Shown: positions 10,476-22,870, numbered from the stretch's first letter. The stretch is DNA of 64,000 nt from Phytophthora colocasiae (GCA_018806915.1 JAGKQI010000044.1:62001-126000), one strand, 5' to 3'. Program-made: numbers and translations. The notes: a model not told the origin generated them from the sequence alone.

Positions 10476-10844
10476 ATGACGTCGTTGACGTCGTGGCACA
10501 GAGTTGGCGAGAGCGAGATCGCTGCTCTTGTGGCTTATGCAGTGGTGATGGTCGCCGTTGTTGCCATGTATATTGTATGCTAACCAAGTTGTTACGAATC
10601 CACAGTAACACGATCAGATTTTTTTTAATCAAACACAATTTGAGCTGTTTCGTTCCTTTCTGTTGTAGATCATGTCGTGACTAGAAGAGAGAACTCAAAT
10701 GTAGACGTAAACCAAGAGATTTAGAGATTTTTAAAGGAAACAAAGTGACCATCACTCTTCGCCTGCTAAATTTAAGGTTTCTCCGGAATGCGGCAAGACA
10801 CTTTCTGCTTAGAGCTTCACGTGTAGACTGTCAAAGCAGAAGGA
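10476..10844. other. Intergenic region between pirin and the ion channel
   Basis: The first 110 bases form the pirin 3' flank, which is duplicated at 8853-8973. I see no gene or clear promoter element in the rest. Confidence 0.6.
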
Positions 10845-13800
10845 ATGAGCGATGCCGTCGATACCGGAACAGCGTCCGACGACGATAGACAACTCAGTGT
10901 CTTCCGGGACAATCTTCGCGATGGAAATGTTCGTGCTACGCTGCATGGAGCACGAGGAGAACCATCAGACGGAGGGTTGAAACTGCTGGAAGACAAAATC
11001 ACGATGGTTTGGCAGCCTAAAGCTCTTCCACTGCAAAGTTACATGGCACCGTCATTATTGCAGAAGCTAGTCATGCACGACGTGAGTGTTGTGATCACTG
11101 ATGCAAAAAGTGTGAGAGCTGGACGACAAACTACCAACTTTGTGCGGACGATCAAGTATTTAGCATCGGATGAGCTTCCTGGAAGTGATGACAGGTGTTT
11201 GTCATTGTGTTTTGCATCTCGACCAGCTCCAGTTTCAGATACAACTTCAACATCAGTGGATATTCCTCCTGCTGCCAGTGAGTCAGCAAAAGAACGCACA
11301 ATTAGAGCTTTCAAAGCTGCTGAGACGTTGGATTTAGAGTTTGAAGATGAACACACACGTGATGTTGCTCGTGCTTTCTTTCGACAACAAGCTGGACTGG
11401 AAGAAAGTGATACAGCTGAAGAAACGGAGGTTTATGCAGATATTCAGCTGCCTACTGGACTACCAACCAAATGCTACCAGATCGTCGTTCACCCATCTTT
11501 TCAATTAGCAGTGCTAATCGCTGTGCTTGGTAGTATGACTTCAGTAGGGTGGCGATCGTTTCGATATGTGACGAACCTGGACGACGAAGAAGAAGTTGAG
11601 GAAGTGGCGAGGTTTGGGATGACTATCTTGGAGTATTTGTTACTGGTATTTCTCACCATGGAGCAGATTTGTAAAGCAATTGGATTGGAGGAGTACTACC
11701 GCTTCTTCGGAGTAAGTGGGATGCATTCGACCTGTGTGCTGTGATGATCAGTTGGTTAGCTGTGCTCCCATTCTCGTCGTTAGCAGGGTTTAACTTGCTC
11801 TCTCTTCGTGTTTTCCGAGGTGTGAGGATTTTTAAGCGATGGAAAAGCTTCCAAGAGACGATGGAGACGTTCCTGATCTCATTACCTATGGCTGGAAATG
11901 CTGTACTTTGCTATTGCTACTACCTTTTCCTGTTTGCGATCTTGGGAATGTACCTTTTCAATGATTCTCTTTCGCATCGTTGTGCTATTGAAGCTGACTC
12001 TGAAAGTTTATTCACTCCCATGGCTGCTGGAGAAACGAAAACTTATGTGGCTGAGACTCCCGTTCATTTCTGCAGGATTGATGATACTTTCTCAGGATGC
12101 AAGTCGAATATGGATTGTGTTGCAATGCCTCCGCCCGACCGAGGATATACTGGCTTTCACTCGTTTGAAGCTTCGTTCCTGACAGTCTTTTTGATCACTT
12201 TGCGGTCGGGATTTGGACCTTCACTTGACGGAGCACAACAGGCGTCGTCCTATTTCTCGATCGTTTACTTTATCGGCTTAGTAGTCTTCGTGAGCTACAT
12301 GATCCTGTCTCTCTTTGTGGGTATCGTTCGGGGAAGCTACATCTCCGTTTCAATTGTTCGTGCTGCTAAACTAGAACAACACGAGAAGCAAATGGAAAAG
12401 TATCTGAAAAAGCCACGAATGCAATTTCCAGTTGGAACCGAAGCTTTTCCAGACGTGATGCAGGTCGTTGACGCAAAATGGCAAATGTTCCGAGCACGTC
12501 TCAAGGAATGGCTATTGCAGTCTCCACTCTTTACAAGATCCGACGACACGTTCCTGAGTTGGTGTAGACTCCATCAAGAACGGATATTTTTCCTGATTGA
12601 ACCTGGAAGTCCAACAATGGATAGAATTTCGTCAATTGCCGAATCGTTGGTGTTTGAACACCTCATGAATCTTGTGGTATTCTTCAATTCCGTACTATTC
12701 GCGCTGGAATATCATGGAATGAGTAATAGTTACGCTGCACGTCTGTACATTATCGAGAATTTCCTCATGCTCGTGTACGGAACAGAATTTGTCATTATTG
12801 CAGCAGCTGCAGGTGGTCTTTTCGGTTATTTGCAAAATCCTTGGAATCGATTGGATTTGGTGCTTCTCGTCATCGCATGTGTCGAATTTTTACTATTATC
12901 CTGCTCAGTTCTGCTCTACAGCGACAGCTACGCACGTGGAATTTTTGTACTTCGGTTGTTCCGACTAGTGAGACCTTTTCGAGTGGTGCGTCAAAACAAC
13001 AAGCTGTTGTTAGTACTGGACGCCATTCTTGCCAGTGTCCCAGCGTTTTTAAGCTCTATCGCATTCCATCTCCTCCTCAACAGCGTATTTGCTGTAGTTG
13101 GAATGAATTTGTTCGGTGGAAACTTCCCATTGACGATGCAGAGTCACTTCAACACATTTAGTGACAGTATGCTCACACTATTCAAGTTCTCGAATGGAGG
13201 GAGTATCTGGCCGATCTTCCACGCTTCACTTCAGGCTAGTTCGTTCGGAGTTGCGCTGCTGTACTACATGACGTACGTGGTGTTATGTCGCTTTATCGCG
13301 CTTAATTTCATGCTGGTTGTACTGCTTCGCAACTTCGCCATGAAAGGCGACGAACGCAGGAAAACACTGAGTGAACTATTTCAAGATCGAATGTTTGCTA
13401 TGCAACGTATTCATCTCTTCGATATGTATCGGTTCGTGGAGGAATTCAGCAATTTATACCAAGGAGACGTGATGAACGTGAGTTTACCTGGAAGTGCGAA
13501 GAAGCGAGCTCAACGTGCTTTATCTGCTTCCGAAGCATTCAAAGCCAGACTATTCAACGTCTTACCAACAACTGACTTCCTGAAACTCAAGGGTTATTAC
13601 GGAACAACGAAAACTCAACACGAACGCAAATATATCCCTCTTGAAGCTTCACAAAACGGAAAACACAAAAACCAAGCAGCAGTGATCCCTATTGACGAAG
13701 TGGTAAACTCTGGATCGATTGTCCCTACCCCAGTCCCAGAAATCTCATCCGATACTCCAGTTTCTGATGAATGGACAGGCTGGACTTCTTCGGGAGGTGT

Positions 13801-16539
13801 AACAGGTTATGTAAGGCAGTTCTTTGACGGTCATTGGCTCATGGCAGATGTGTCCTTGTTCCTGTTTCCTCCCCAATCGTGGGTTCGTCTCAAAGCTCGT
13901 CGATTAGAGAAAGAAACGGAGAAGTACATTTTTGCTGCTATTGTGATTCGGACGGTTATGCTGACAGTGCAGTCTCCATTGTACTCAAACCTCATTCAAG
14001 AGTTAACAACTCTTAGTGATGTGGTTTACGCCTGTGTACTTTTCTTCGAGTTCGCGTTGAAAGTGATTTCACGTGGGTTTATCTTCACACCTAAGAGTTA
14101 TCTCTCGGATACGTGGAATCAGATCAATATGGTGGTGCTGATGGCCTGTTCACTATTGTTACTACTACCCCACTCTACAATGATTTCCCTATTTCGACTT
14201 GGACGTGCTTTTGGACCTATCCGAGTATTTTACCGTGTGAGAACTTTCCGAGTCATCACAGAAGCTCTGAAACAGTCCGCACAGCCAATTTTCTACTGCG
14301 TCGTGCTTTCAATTTTCCTATTTTACTCTTTTGCGACTCTGGGAATGCAGATTTTCGGTGGTCGCTTCGCCTACTGCAGTGATCCGGCCATTGACACCGT
14401 TGAAAAATGTGTGGGAGTGTTTTGGAATAGCGCTACTGGTATTTTAACACCTCGCGTATGGGGAAATCTATCGGGTTTGCACTTTGACAATATTACGGGA
14501 GCCATGTCGTCCATCCTGTTCTTGGTTTCAATGAAAGGCTGGTTACCAGTGGTGAATATTGCCATGGATTTTGCAGATGATACCGATGTGAACAATGATC
14601 ATCAAGCGTCTGCCATTGCTTCGACGTATTTCGCTGGTTTCTTCGTGGCATTTCTGTTTTTCACGAGATTTTATCTGCTCAAAGTCTTTGCTGGTATTCT
14701 TATGAACAATTTCCGATGTTACAACGGAACTTTACTGCTTACGAACCTTCAGCTCATTTGGTTACGTAAGAAACAAGCAATTGTTGCTATGCGACCGAAA
14801 TATCCATTGCCAACGAGCAAATTCATGCAACTGGCCCAGGTTTACATGCAGAAACGCTCATTTCGTGGGTTTATCAGCGCCGTAGTGATCTTACATACGG
14901 CGCTGCTGGCTTGGTATCGATCTCCGATTCATCGTGGGTCGAACAGTGAGGAACTTACGGGTGGAGTCTGGTGGTTCCACTACATTTTCTCATTAATTTA
15001 CGCTTTCGATGCAGTACTTCGAGTTGCAGCTGTCGGATGGAGAGATTTCCTTATGAAAGGATTTACTTGGAGAACGTTCAATAGCTGTACAGCTTTCATT
15101 ATGTTAGTGGGCCCTTTGGTATCAGACTCACCCGTACTGCTTATTCTGGGTATGACTCGAGCTTTTGACTTCAAGCATCTCTCACTAGTGCTGGAGAGAT
15201 CTCGAGCTCTTCGAACTCTATTCAGAACGCTCTTGGCAAGTGTCCAGCTTACACTGAAGGTTACACTTCTATTGGGTTACGTTCTGTTTGTCTTTGCAAT
15301 TGTTGGAGTGCAAGTGTTCTCTCTTACGCGTTGGGCTGCTGGTTTGAACTCTAACCTGAATTTGACAACATTCCCAGTGCCTACTCTGCTTTTGTCAATT
15401 TTGCAGCAGGTGAAGACTGGTACGCGACGTATTTGGCATCCAGTGTAGCTCCACCCCAGTGTGTTCTTTGGGGGAGATCGTCAAGTGATTGTGGATCTCC
15501 AACGATCAGTGCTCTCTTCTACAACATTTTCTACGTTTTGGTTGTATTAATTCTCCAGAATCTCTACGCTTCGACGATGGTGGACACGTACGTGCTCATG
15601 TCAGCCAGAGCGGATGATAAAGAGCAGCTTTTAGGTTTCCAAGCTGAACATCTGCAGCGTTTCCAGATGATTTGGAGTGAATTTGATACCGATGCATTGG
15701 GGTTATTACATCGAAAACATCTCCTTGCTTTACTGAAAAGACTGGAACCTCCTTTAGGATTGGGGACGTACAAGACTATGCTTAACGCTTTAGCGACGGA
15801 AGATATGGAGCCTGAAGAGTGGACAGCACTTTCCATTGCAGTTCATCAACGTCGACGTGAAACGTTCCACGACATTGAAGCTCGGATTGCTGAACTCACT
15901 TATCGCGTTCGTCTCGGTCTTGGAAGTTACGACGGTCTCAATGGGAGTGTAAATATCAGCACAAATCCAGACTTGGCTTGTCCTCCAAACATGTTCCGAT
16001 TTACAGATCTTCTGCTCGTATTGACGATGCGAGTTTTACCTCTGGAAAGCTTAACAGTCCAGGAAAAAGTCGACGAACTTGCAATGCGAGGGTACGCCTT
16101 TCGACATCGGAAAGCAATTGCTATTCAGTCGAGTTTTAGGATGTCCCGAGCTCGACGTCGCATGCCCAGCAGGATTCGAATGGCAAAACGGATAAGTGTT
16201 GCTGATAAACTAAAACGTTTGCCGATACACAGTGAAGAGAATGGAGATAAACTAAAGCGTTTGCCAACATCCACCGAAGAGAAAGTGGAAATCGCAGTAA
16301 ATGAAGCTTTAGATATTGAAGTTCGATCGGAGGAGAAAATCGAAATCGCAGTGGAACAACCCAGTCAACCTGCTAGAACGACATTAGCTCTTCGATTATC
16401 ACTACCGACATTGTCTCTAGCAAGTTTGTCACTACGAAATACGGAACGAATACGAACTCCAGCAGCAGTAGCTCCGATTTTGTCGGAACATTTAGAACTG
16501 CAACCTGAAGCAAGTGATGGCAGGAAGTGCTCTATCTAA
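10845..16539 (+). CDS. Four-domain voltage-gated cation channel with EF-hand-like region and IQ motif
   Basis: Three overlapping frames (10845-11744, to 15448, to 16539) form one protein of about 1,898 residues once two single-base losses (near 11712 and 15373) are allowed for. Four repeats of six membrane segments are visible. Their S4 sensors are VFRGVRIFKRW (I), LFRLVRPFRVV (II), FRLGRAFGPIRVFYRVRTF (III) and a weaker Arg/Lys helix (IV). Pore loops read TLRSGFGP (I), KFSNGGSIW (II), VSMKGWLP (III) and FAAGEDWYA (IV), so the filter is not the EEEE of Ca channels nor the DEKA of animal Na channels. The C-terminus has an EF-hand-like stretch (WSEFDTDALGLLHRKHL) and an IQ motif (AIAIQSSFRMSRARRR) for calmodulin. 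It would sit in the plasma or flagellar membrane. Ion selectivity cannot be assigned. Confidence 0.88.
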
Positions 16540-16624
16540 TCTAACTTAAATATTACCCAACATCATTTCTACTTTTTCGATCTGGAAAAAAAACTAATAA
16601 AACGAGAAACCACTCCAAAAGTGG

Positions 16625-19600
16625 ATGAGAAACGTCGAGAGAATGCCTAAGCGGAAGAAACAATTGCTTCAGGCTTCTGCTTCTTCTTCTGAGCCTGTTT
16701 TCCATGGCTGGGAGTGGGCTTATGCCTGTTTGTGGGATGAAAGTAAAAAATGTAATGTCCGAACGACAGATACCATCGTCTTCTATCATGATGCAGATAG
16801 TGGCAACATCAACGCGTATTTGTGGTTGTTCACTGGTAAAAGTGGTGGTATTTCACGAAAACGCTCGTTGAAGGATGGATCGTTGCCTTTAACCAAGATT
16901 CGTGAGAGATTTTTACAGTTGGCCGGAGTTTCCAGTAGTAAAAGTGGCAATTCGGTGGCAATTGTGATTTTTCGAGACGGAACACGGAAATTATTGGGCA
17001 TTGAGGAGTTTGAGGACATTCTACAAGCACTTGACGGGAGTAAACGAGGGGTTTCTTCAATAGGGAAGAAGATTGAAGGACTTCAAGCGTATATTCCGTC
17101 TAGTGGTGATCAGGAGAGCCATATCCAAGTGGAATTTGAGATTTCTCGAGATACAGGAGCTGCGTTACCAGATTTTCGAATTGACCGCCGAGCAGGATAC
17201 TTGAACGATATAAGAAACGCAGCATCGCTTCAGATGTCAAGTAGTACTTGCAATGAAGCAGAGAGTGTGACTTCCACGGTGGTAAGTTATTTATCAAGAG
17301 CTGGAGGTGCACAAGTTGTAGGGGCTTCACTTGAATTCGTGTGTGATCGGAATCAGACGCTCTGGTTAACACACATTTCCCATGTCGAACTGGGAGGGAA
17401 AACCTTGCAGAAGAAATCTTCCCTTCCAAACTTACAGTCGGGACTGGGGAGTAAAGTAGACAATTCAATTGTGAAATGTCGTGGAGAGTTTTGCCAGACT
17501 TCTTTGGCGTCATTGGCAGGCTTATCTAAGCTGAAGATGTGGAAACAAGATGATAACAACAACATTGAAGATTCTGCAGTTGATCAAACGATTTTGGAAG
17601 ACGACGGCCATCGGCTCAAGATGGGGAACAACAATCTTCTTCTTGCACATGCTGAACTTGATTTTCTGAAAGATTCGTCCGATCTTTCAGTGGATACCAA
17701 TGCCTTCGCGTTAAAGTGGCAAGAAGCTGATAATGTGTTTAGGATGGAGCTTGGGCGTTCCAATCCGAGCCAATTCTACAAACAAGTTGTGGTTTGTTCT
17801 AATTGTCATCGAGTGTACTCTGAAATCAACAAACTACGTGATATGGGCTTCCAAGGACCGACTCAAACTGTGCCTGATACTGAAGAAGTTGTTAGTGGTG
17901 AACTTCCGGATAATTCTTACGATACATTGTTTCTTGAGGAGCTGAAGAAACAATCTGCTGTTATCGACCGGAAGATTGAAGAGGATTCGCGAAATTCTGT
18001 TGGTTCTAAAACTACAAAGGGATCTGAAGAAGACAGTGTTGATCGACCTCCCAGTTCCAGTTTTTCACGGGAGCTTTCCGTTCTACCTTCTCTTCAAACG
18101 TTAAAATCCAGGAAGAAGAGCCACAGTACACAGGATAATATCCACAACAATCAGGCTGCAGCTAATCTTCACTCTCAGTCAGAACAAGTGGAAAAGTTGG
18201 AAGTGGATCTCCAACAAACCAGGCAGAAATTGGCGACAGTAGAAGCAAAAAGACACAAATTGGAGCAGGAAATTCTGCAAACTCGGACTCGATGTACTGC
18301 GATGTTACGTGAAAAAGATGATCAAGCAAGAAAGCAACTGCTAGAACTTGAGTTCAACTTCCATTCCAAGCAGAGCCAGGTAAAATCAAGCACTAGTGAC
18401 AATTCTTCAGCTGAAATCACTCGGTTAATTGAGACGATCGACTCGCTCAATCTCCAGTTGGATCAAGCCAATCGAGACAAAGAACAAGTCAAGAAACAAT
18501 TGGTTCAGAGTCAACAAACAGAACTCAAGAAGCTGCACGAGAAGTACCAACTCGAGATGGAGACGCTCCGTCTCAGTGAACATTCGGCTAAAGAACAAAG
18601 TGAGAGTCTCCAGATGCAAATGTTGAGTCTTCAAAGTCAGACGCAAGTGGCTACAACTCAAGCGAAGAATGCCAAAGCAGCTCTGGAAGATTTGACCAAG
18701 AATAAAGTTCTTGTTTTGGAAGAGAAGAATCAGCGTTTGGAGCGGCAAATTGCAGCGTTAAAACTGCAACAACGGAATCAGGAACAAGTATCTGGAACGA
18801 CCATCTTAACGTCTTCTTCTATCGCTAAACAGGACGTTGAAGCGTTGGAGAAACATCTGAACAACAAAATTGAGTACTTGAAAGCTCAACTTTCATCCGA
18901 GATGAAGTGTAAAGAAGAACTGGGGACTCATTTGGCTCAGATTACCAACGCTATGGAGCAAATGAAAGTTGATAAACGTCAAGCTTTAGCGGAACAAGAA
19001 GAAGCTTTTAAGAAACAGTCGGAACGAGTTGAAACTTCTTTTTCTCAAGAGAAAGAGCTCTTAACAATCCAGCAAGCAGCTTTACAAGGCAAATTAGTGA
19101 CGTTACAAGCGAATGTGACGGATCTCGTCCAAGAGCTGACAATGTGGAAGAGTAGAGAAGCTAATGCGAAATTGGCAATGGAGAAAATGGTAGAAGAGAA
19201 TGTTCGACTTACTCGTCAGCTTGTGGATGCTGAAGGGCAAGTGGAAGCCCTTCAAGAAGAACGGAAGCAAGATGCTGCTAAAGTTGGGTCTATGAGTGTC
19301 ATGAATGCCAGTGAAGAGACGAAACGCGTGCAAATGGAGGCTTTACTACGTCGTCTGGACAATGAGAGACAATACTTGAAGAGTCAACTTGAAGACCAGC
19401 AAGAGATGAAGGAGAACAGTCAAAAACAAGTGACAGATTTGAAATATGAACTTCAAGAGGTCAAAGATGCTATGGAAGACGCTTTGAGACTCAGTGAACA
19501 GAAAATCAGTACGTTGATAAGTGAAAAACGCCACCAGGAGCAGGAATTACGTGGAACCATCGAGTGTCTCGAAGAAGGAAAAATCCTGTTATCCAGACAG

Positions 19601-22540
19601 TTGAAGGATGTGCAGACCAAGTTCACGGAAGCTCGAGAACAATCTCTACTTGAACGAGATGAGATTGACAAATCCAGGATCGAAGTGAGTGAAATGCGCG
19701 CATTGCTACTGTCAGCTAAGGAAGACAGTGTCAAGGAGCAAATGTACGCGAAAAACTCCAGGGAACGGATGTCTAACTCACTCACTGCGGTTAAAAATTC
19801 ACTAAAGGCGATGGAAGAGGAGAAAAACTTGAAAATTAAGCGTCTGGAAGATGAAAATTCACAGTACATGGGGAAACTTGCAACGACTCAAGGTGAAATG
19901 TTAGTGTTGGAAGAAGAATTGGAGAAGGAGAAACATCGTGCTAAAATGGAGACAGCTACACTGCGCTTCACTATGGTGCTAAGTGAGAAAGTTGCATTGT
20001 GGCGATTGAGAATGCAACATCGAGCTTTTACTCGAGTGAAATTCAATGCTAATTTACAGCGATTGCATGAATCTCAAGACTCCAGACGAGCGCAAGAGCT
20101 GGGGATTCTGGAAGAGCGACTGAGGGAGAATTACATGGCGAAATGTGATGAAATGACTCAGTCTCTTCATGATGAAAGACTTGAGGTTATCCGGAGGATG
20201 AAAGAAGAACATGACAAAGATCGAGAAGAGTTGAATGAATTTTATCTACAGGAGAAGTCACAACTTCAAGAAGATCTTGCAGCAGTGCACACTTCGCAGA
20301 TGCAACGGATGAAGGAGACGTTCGAGACTCTTTCGAAGAAAGTAGAAGACGATGCGCACAGTAAAGTCCAGGTTCTTCAAGCTGAAAACGAAAAACTGCA
20401 ACAGATTCAAACTCAATTGACAGAAGAAGTAGCAGATTTGACGCAGAAGTGCGAAACTATGGCAAATACGTTCGAAGAAGAGCTGGCAGCTTTGAAAACG
20501 GATTGGGAAGCTAAACAGGAGGGGTGGAGCATCGAGAATGACACTCTCCAAGCTGCAATTCAAGCACAGCGCGATCAATTTGAGGAGAAATTTATTCTGG
20601 AGATCAGTAAACTCACCCATGATCATGACCGGGAGTTGACTGTACTGAAAGAAGCAGAAACTACAGCCAAATTGAAGCGAAATGAAGAATTCTCGGCCCA
20701 AATGGCAATGGTATCTGAAGAATTACGTCAACGGTTTGCAGATTTCCATATAGCTACAATATCGGAGCTGAAACTTCAACATCAACACGAAAAGGAGCAA
20801 GAGATCATTGCTGTGACTGAGAAATGGCAGCAGGAAGTGGAGAATCTTCGTGAAACTCAACTGAAAGCTCTTGAAGATGCAGTAGAGAAGGCTGAAGTCA
20901 AGGGGAAAACTCAACTGGAGTCGATGCAGAAGGAGATGAATGAACGTAAAGGTACTGCAGTTGTTCAGTGCACTTCCAAGTGGCAACGTGCTATGAAAGA
21001 GCTTCAAGAACGACAGGAAATGGAGAAGAAGGTGGTGTACAACGAAGGTCTTCAAGATCGGGAGAAGGAATGGCAACAGGCAGCTCTACAGATCAAGGAG
21101 CGACAGCGAGAAGAGCTTGATAAGGTTCAACAGGAGGCTGTGGCTGCAATTCGAGCAGCTGAAGAACGTCATGAAATGAGATTCCAAGCACAGTTAACAG
21201 AACTCAAGAAGGAACTGGAAGAGAAACATTCTCAAGCTCTTCAGACTCTTACTGAAGAGATTACAACACGTGAACGGGAACGAGCTCAAGAGCATTTCGA
21301 TGCCAGTTCTGAAGTGATGGAGCAAGAGTTAACAGCTAAATGGACGCAACATCTTGAAGAACAGAAGGTCGAGCTGGAGAACAAATTCGCTGAAGAGAAA
21401 ACACGGTTGATCGCTTCTTTAATCGAGGAGAAGGATGTAGCTCTTGGACTTTTACGTGAAGCACATGAAGAGCAGCGTGTACAGCTGGAGAAGGTGTGGA
21501 GTGACAAACTTGAAGAATTAACAAGAACCAGTGCTGATACTCGTAAACAACAACTTGAAGCTCTTCGTGGAGAACTTGAAGATGAGAAGAAAAGGCTGGG
21601 AAATCAATTGCAAGAAGCTTTTGAGAAACAATTGGAGGATCAACTTGCGGACCAGGAAGGTCGGCTACTACGGGAACAAGAAGATGCGATTGGACAAGTG
21701 CAAGAAGATTCTGAGAAACTAATCGAACAAGTTGAACGGGCGATGACGGAATTGAAGAAGAAGAAGGAGCAGTTGGAGACCGAATTGCAGTCTCTTCGTT
21801 CAGCACTTGAAGAAGCGGAAGATGCTCAATTTGACACTCAAGAAACGTTCAAAAAGCAGCAGAAACAAGCGGTTTTCCACGTTTTAAACCTTGTGATGCG
21901 TGCGATGAGGAGGATTTCAGAGGAGACTCAAGCTCATCAACTGTGTCGAACAGAGATGGAGAGTAACGTTTCTCTTCTGAAATCTGAATTTTCGTCGGAA
22001 AAATCACGTTGGGAAGAGCTCATGACCCGAATTCGTGACTTTTGGACGCAAGTGCAGACTCAACACATTGAAATGACTCAAACGTTAACCAACTACAAAC
22101 GGGATGAACTGGTGGCACATCGCAGCTCAAGTGCTGTGCTTTCTACCGAGATTTCGATTGTTACAAAGCAATTGGAAGAAGTGGAAGAGATGAAAATCAC
22201 GTTAGAGAGGGATATTGAAACTCTTCAACATGAAGCGCAGATGATCGAAGCTTCACTAAGAGATTTAATGGTGCAATCTGGTGGGTCGTTGAGTATGGCG
22301 GTGGTAGCCAAGAAACGACGGCTGAATGAAGAGTTCGAAGCGCTTCTGGAGCGGATCGAGAAGAAGAAGACCGAAATTCGGACTGTGGACCAAACGTTGG
22401 CGTCACTTCGAGCCAGAAGAGAAGAGAAGGAGCAGGAAATGAGAGCGATGGAGCGCAAATTGGTGGAGATTCTCGTTCAGCAGCAAAAGCAAATGTTGCT
22501 CTTGGTTTCGGCTGTACGGGAAATTCCACTGCCAAGTTGA
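16625..22540 (+). CDS. Giant coiled-coil protein of unknown function (1,971 aa)
   Basis: One uninterrupted exon. Residues 1-500 are mostly globular, with a run of beta-like segments and a conserved-looking stretch (VEFEISRDTGAALPDF, then LEFVCDRNQTLWLTHISHV). A Cys pair, CSNCHRVYSEINKLR, lies near residue 390. From about residue 520 to the end the protein is almost continuous coiled coil, rich in Glu, Lys and Gln heptads. One non-coil patch lies near residue 1130 (EKVALWRLRMQHRAFTRVKFN). This layout suits a cytoskeletal, centrosomal or flagellar scaffold, but I recognise no named family. A second ATG at 16643 (MPKRKKQLL) could be the true start. It lies 85 bases downstream of the ion channel on the same strand. 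A polyadenylation-like AATAAA is nearby. Confidence 0.85.
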   Translation: MRNVERMPKRKKQLLQASASSSEPVFHGWEWAYACLWDESKKCNVRTTDTIVFYHDADSGNINAYLWLFTGKSGGISRKRSLKDGSLPLTKIRERFLQLAGVSSSKSGNSVAIVIFRDGTRKLLGIEEFEDILQALDGSKRGVSSIGKKIEGLQAYIPSSGDQESHIQVEFEISRDTGAALPDFRIDRRAGYLNDIRNAASLQMSSSTCNEAESVTSTVVSYLSRAGGAQVVGASLEFVCDRNQTLWLTHISHVELGGKTLQKKSSLPNLQSGLGSKVDNSIVKCRGEFCQTSLASLAGLSKLKMWKQDDNNNIEDSAVDQTILEDDGHRLKMGNNNLLLAHAELDFLKDSSDLSVDTNAFALKWQEADNVFRMELGRSNPSQFYKQVVVCSNCHRVYSEINKLRDMGFQGPTQTVPDTEEVVSGELPDNSYDTLFLEELKKQSAVIDRKIEEDSRNSVGSKTTKGSEEDSVDRPPSSSFSRELSVLPSLQTLKSRKKSHSTQDNIHNNQAAANLHSQSEQVEKLEVDLQQTRQKLATVEAKRHKLEQEILQTRTRCTAMLREKDDQARKQLLELEFNFHSKQSQVKSSTSDNSSAEITRLIETIDSLNLQLDQANRDKEQVKKQLVQSQQTELKKLHEKYQLEMETLRLSEHSAKEQSESLQMQMLSLQSQTQVATTQAKNAKAALEDLTKNKVLVLEEKNQRLERQIAALKLQQRNQEQVSGTTILTSSSIAKQDVEALEKHLNNKIEYLKAQLSSEMKCKEELGTHLAQITNAMEQMKVDKRQALAEQEEAFKKQSERVETSFSQEKELLTIQQAALQGKLVTLQANVTDLVQELTMWKSREANAKLAMEKMVEENVRLTRQLVDAEGQVEALQEERKQDAAKVGSMSVMNASEETKRVQMEALLRRLDNERQYLKSQLEDQQEMKENSQKQVTDLKYELQEVKDAMEDALRLSEQKISTLISEKRHQEQELRGTIECLEEGKILLSRQLKDVQTKFTEAREQSLLERDEIDKSRIEVSEMRALLLSAKEDSVKEQMYAKNSRERMSNSLTAVKNSLKAMEEEKNLKIKRLEDENSQYMGKLATTQGEMLVLEEELEKEKHRAKMETATLRFTMVLSEKVALWRLRMQHRAFTRVKFNANLQRLHESQDSRRAQELGILEERLRENYMAKCDEMTQSLHDERLEVIRRMKEEHDKDREELNEFYLQEKSQLQEDLAAVHTSQMQRMKETFETLSKKVEDDAHSKVQVLQAENEKLQQIQTQLTEEVADLTQKCETMANTFEEELAALKTDWEAKQEGWSIENDTLQAAIQAQRDQFEEKFILEISKLTHDHDRELTVLKEAETTAKLKRNEEFSAQMAMVSEELRQRFADFHIATISELKLQHQHEKEQEIIAVTEKWQQEVENLRETQLKALEDAVEKAEVKGKTQLESMQKEMNERKGTAVVQCTSKWQRAMKELQERQEMEKKVVYNEGLQDREKEWQQAALQIKERQREELDKVQQEAVAAIRAAEERHEMRFQAQLTELKKELEEKHSQALQTLTEEITTRERERAQEHFDASSEVMEQELTAKWTQHLEEQKVELENKFAEEKTRLIASLIEEKDVALGLLREAHEEQRVQLEKVWSDKLEELTRTSADTRKQQLEALRGELEDEKKRLGNQLQEAFEKQLEDQLADQEGRLLREQEDAIGQVQEDSEKLIEQVERAMTELKKKKEQLETELQSLRSALEEAEDAQFDTQETFKKQQKQAVFHVLNLVMRAMRRISEETQAHQLCRTEMESNVSLLKSEFSSEKSRWEELMTRIRDFWTQVQTQHIEMTQTLTNYKRDELVAHRSSSAVLSTEISIVTKQLEEVEEMKITLERDIETLQHEAQMIEASLRDLMVQSGGSLSMAVVAKKRRLNEEFEALLERIEKKKTEIRTVDQTLASLRARREEKEQEMRAMERKLVEILVQQQKQMLLLVSAVREIPLPS

Positions 22541-22582
22541 GGATTATTTATCTCAAAAGTAGGATTGTTTTGCTTATTTTTC

Positions 22583-22870
22583 TTATTTCAGAGTATTTTT
22601 CTCCTCTTCAAGACGTTTACGTGCCTCCGTTTCCACCAACGCAGCGACCTGTAACAAAAAGAGGTGAGATTTTGTTTATTTTTTTGAAAAGAGAAAAATA
22701 AATGAGCGTACCCGACGTTCTTCCATGTATTTGCTCTGCAGGTAAAAGCCATAGTAGGCACCCGCTAGACCACCACATAAAGCGAAGATAGCTCGGCCTG
22801 TAGAGCTGCCACCGCCAACGTTGACGCCACCACGAGGTCCACCCGCTAACATACCAGGAGCACCGCTCAT
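22583..22870 (-). CDS. Small single-pass membrane protein (74 aa, two exons)
   Basis: Exon 1 is 22712-22870 and exon 2 is 22583-22648. The 63-base intron has GT..AG ends, and splicing keeps the frame and ends in TAA. The product has a Gly-rich N-terminus (GGPRGGVNVGGGSSTG), one membrane helix (AIFALCGGLAGAYYGFYL) and a charged coiled tail ending EARKRLEEEKNTLK. Size and layout resemble small mitochondrial inner-membrane or assembly factors, but no family is recognised. It was built from the splice sites by eye. Confidence 0.72.

Noticed and set aside
9330..10499. Long 389-codon open frame on the minus strand
   Set aside because: It is antisense to the pirin gene. GC-rich codon bias keeps the opposite frame open, and the frame has no motifs.
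11711..11745. GTAAGT after the domain I segment as an intron donor
   Set aside because: Splicing there would remove the conserved KWDAFDL stretch. A one-base loss explains the frame change better.
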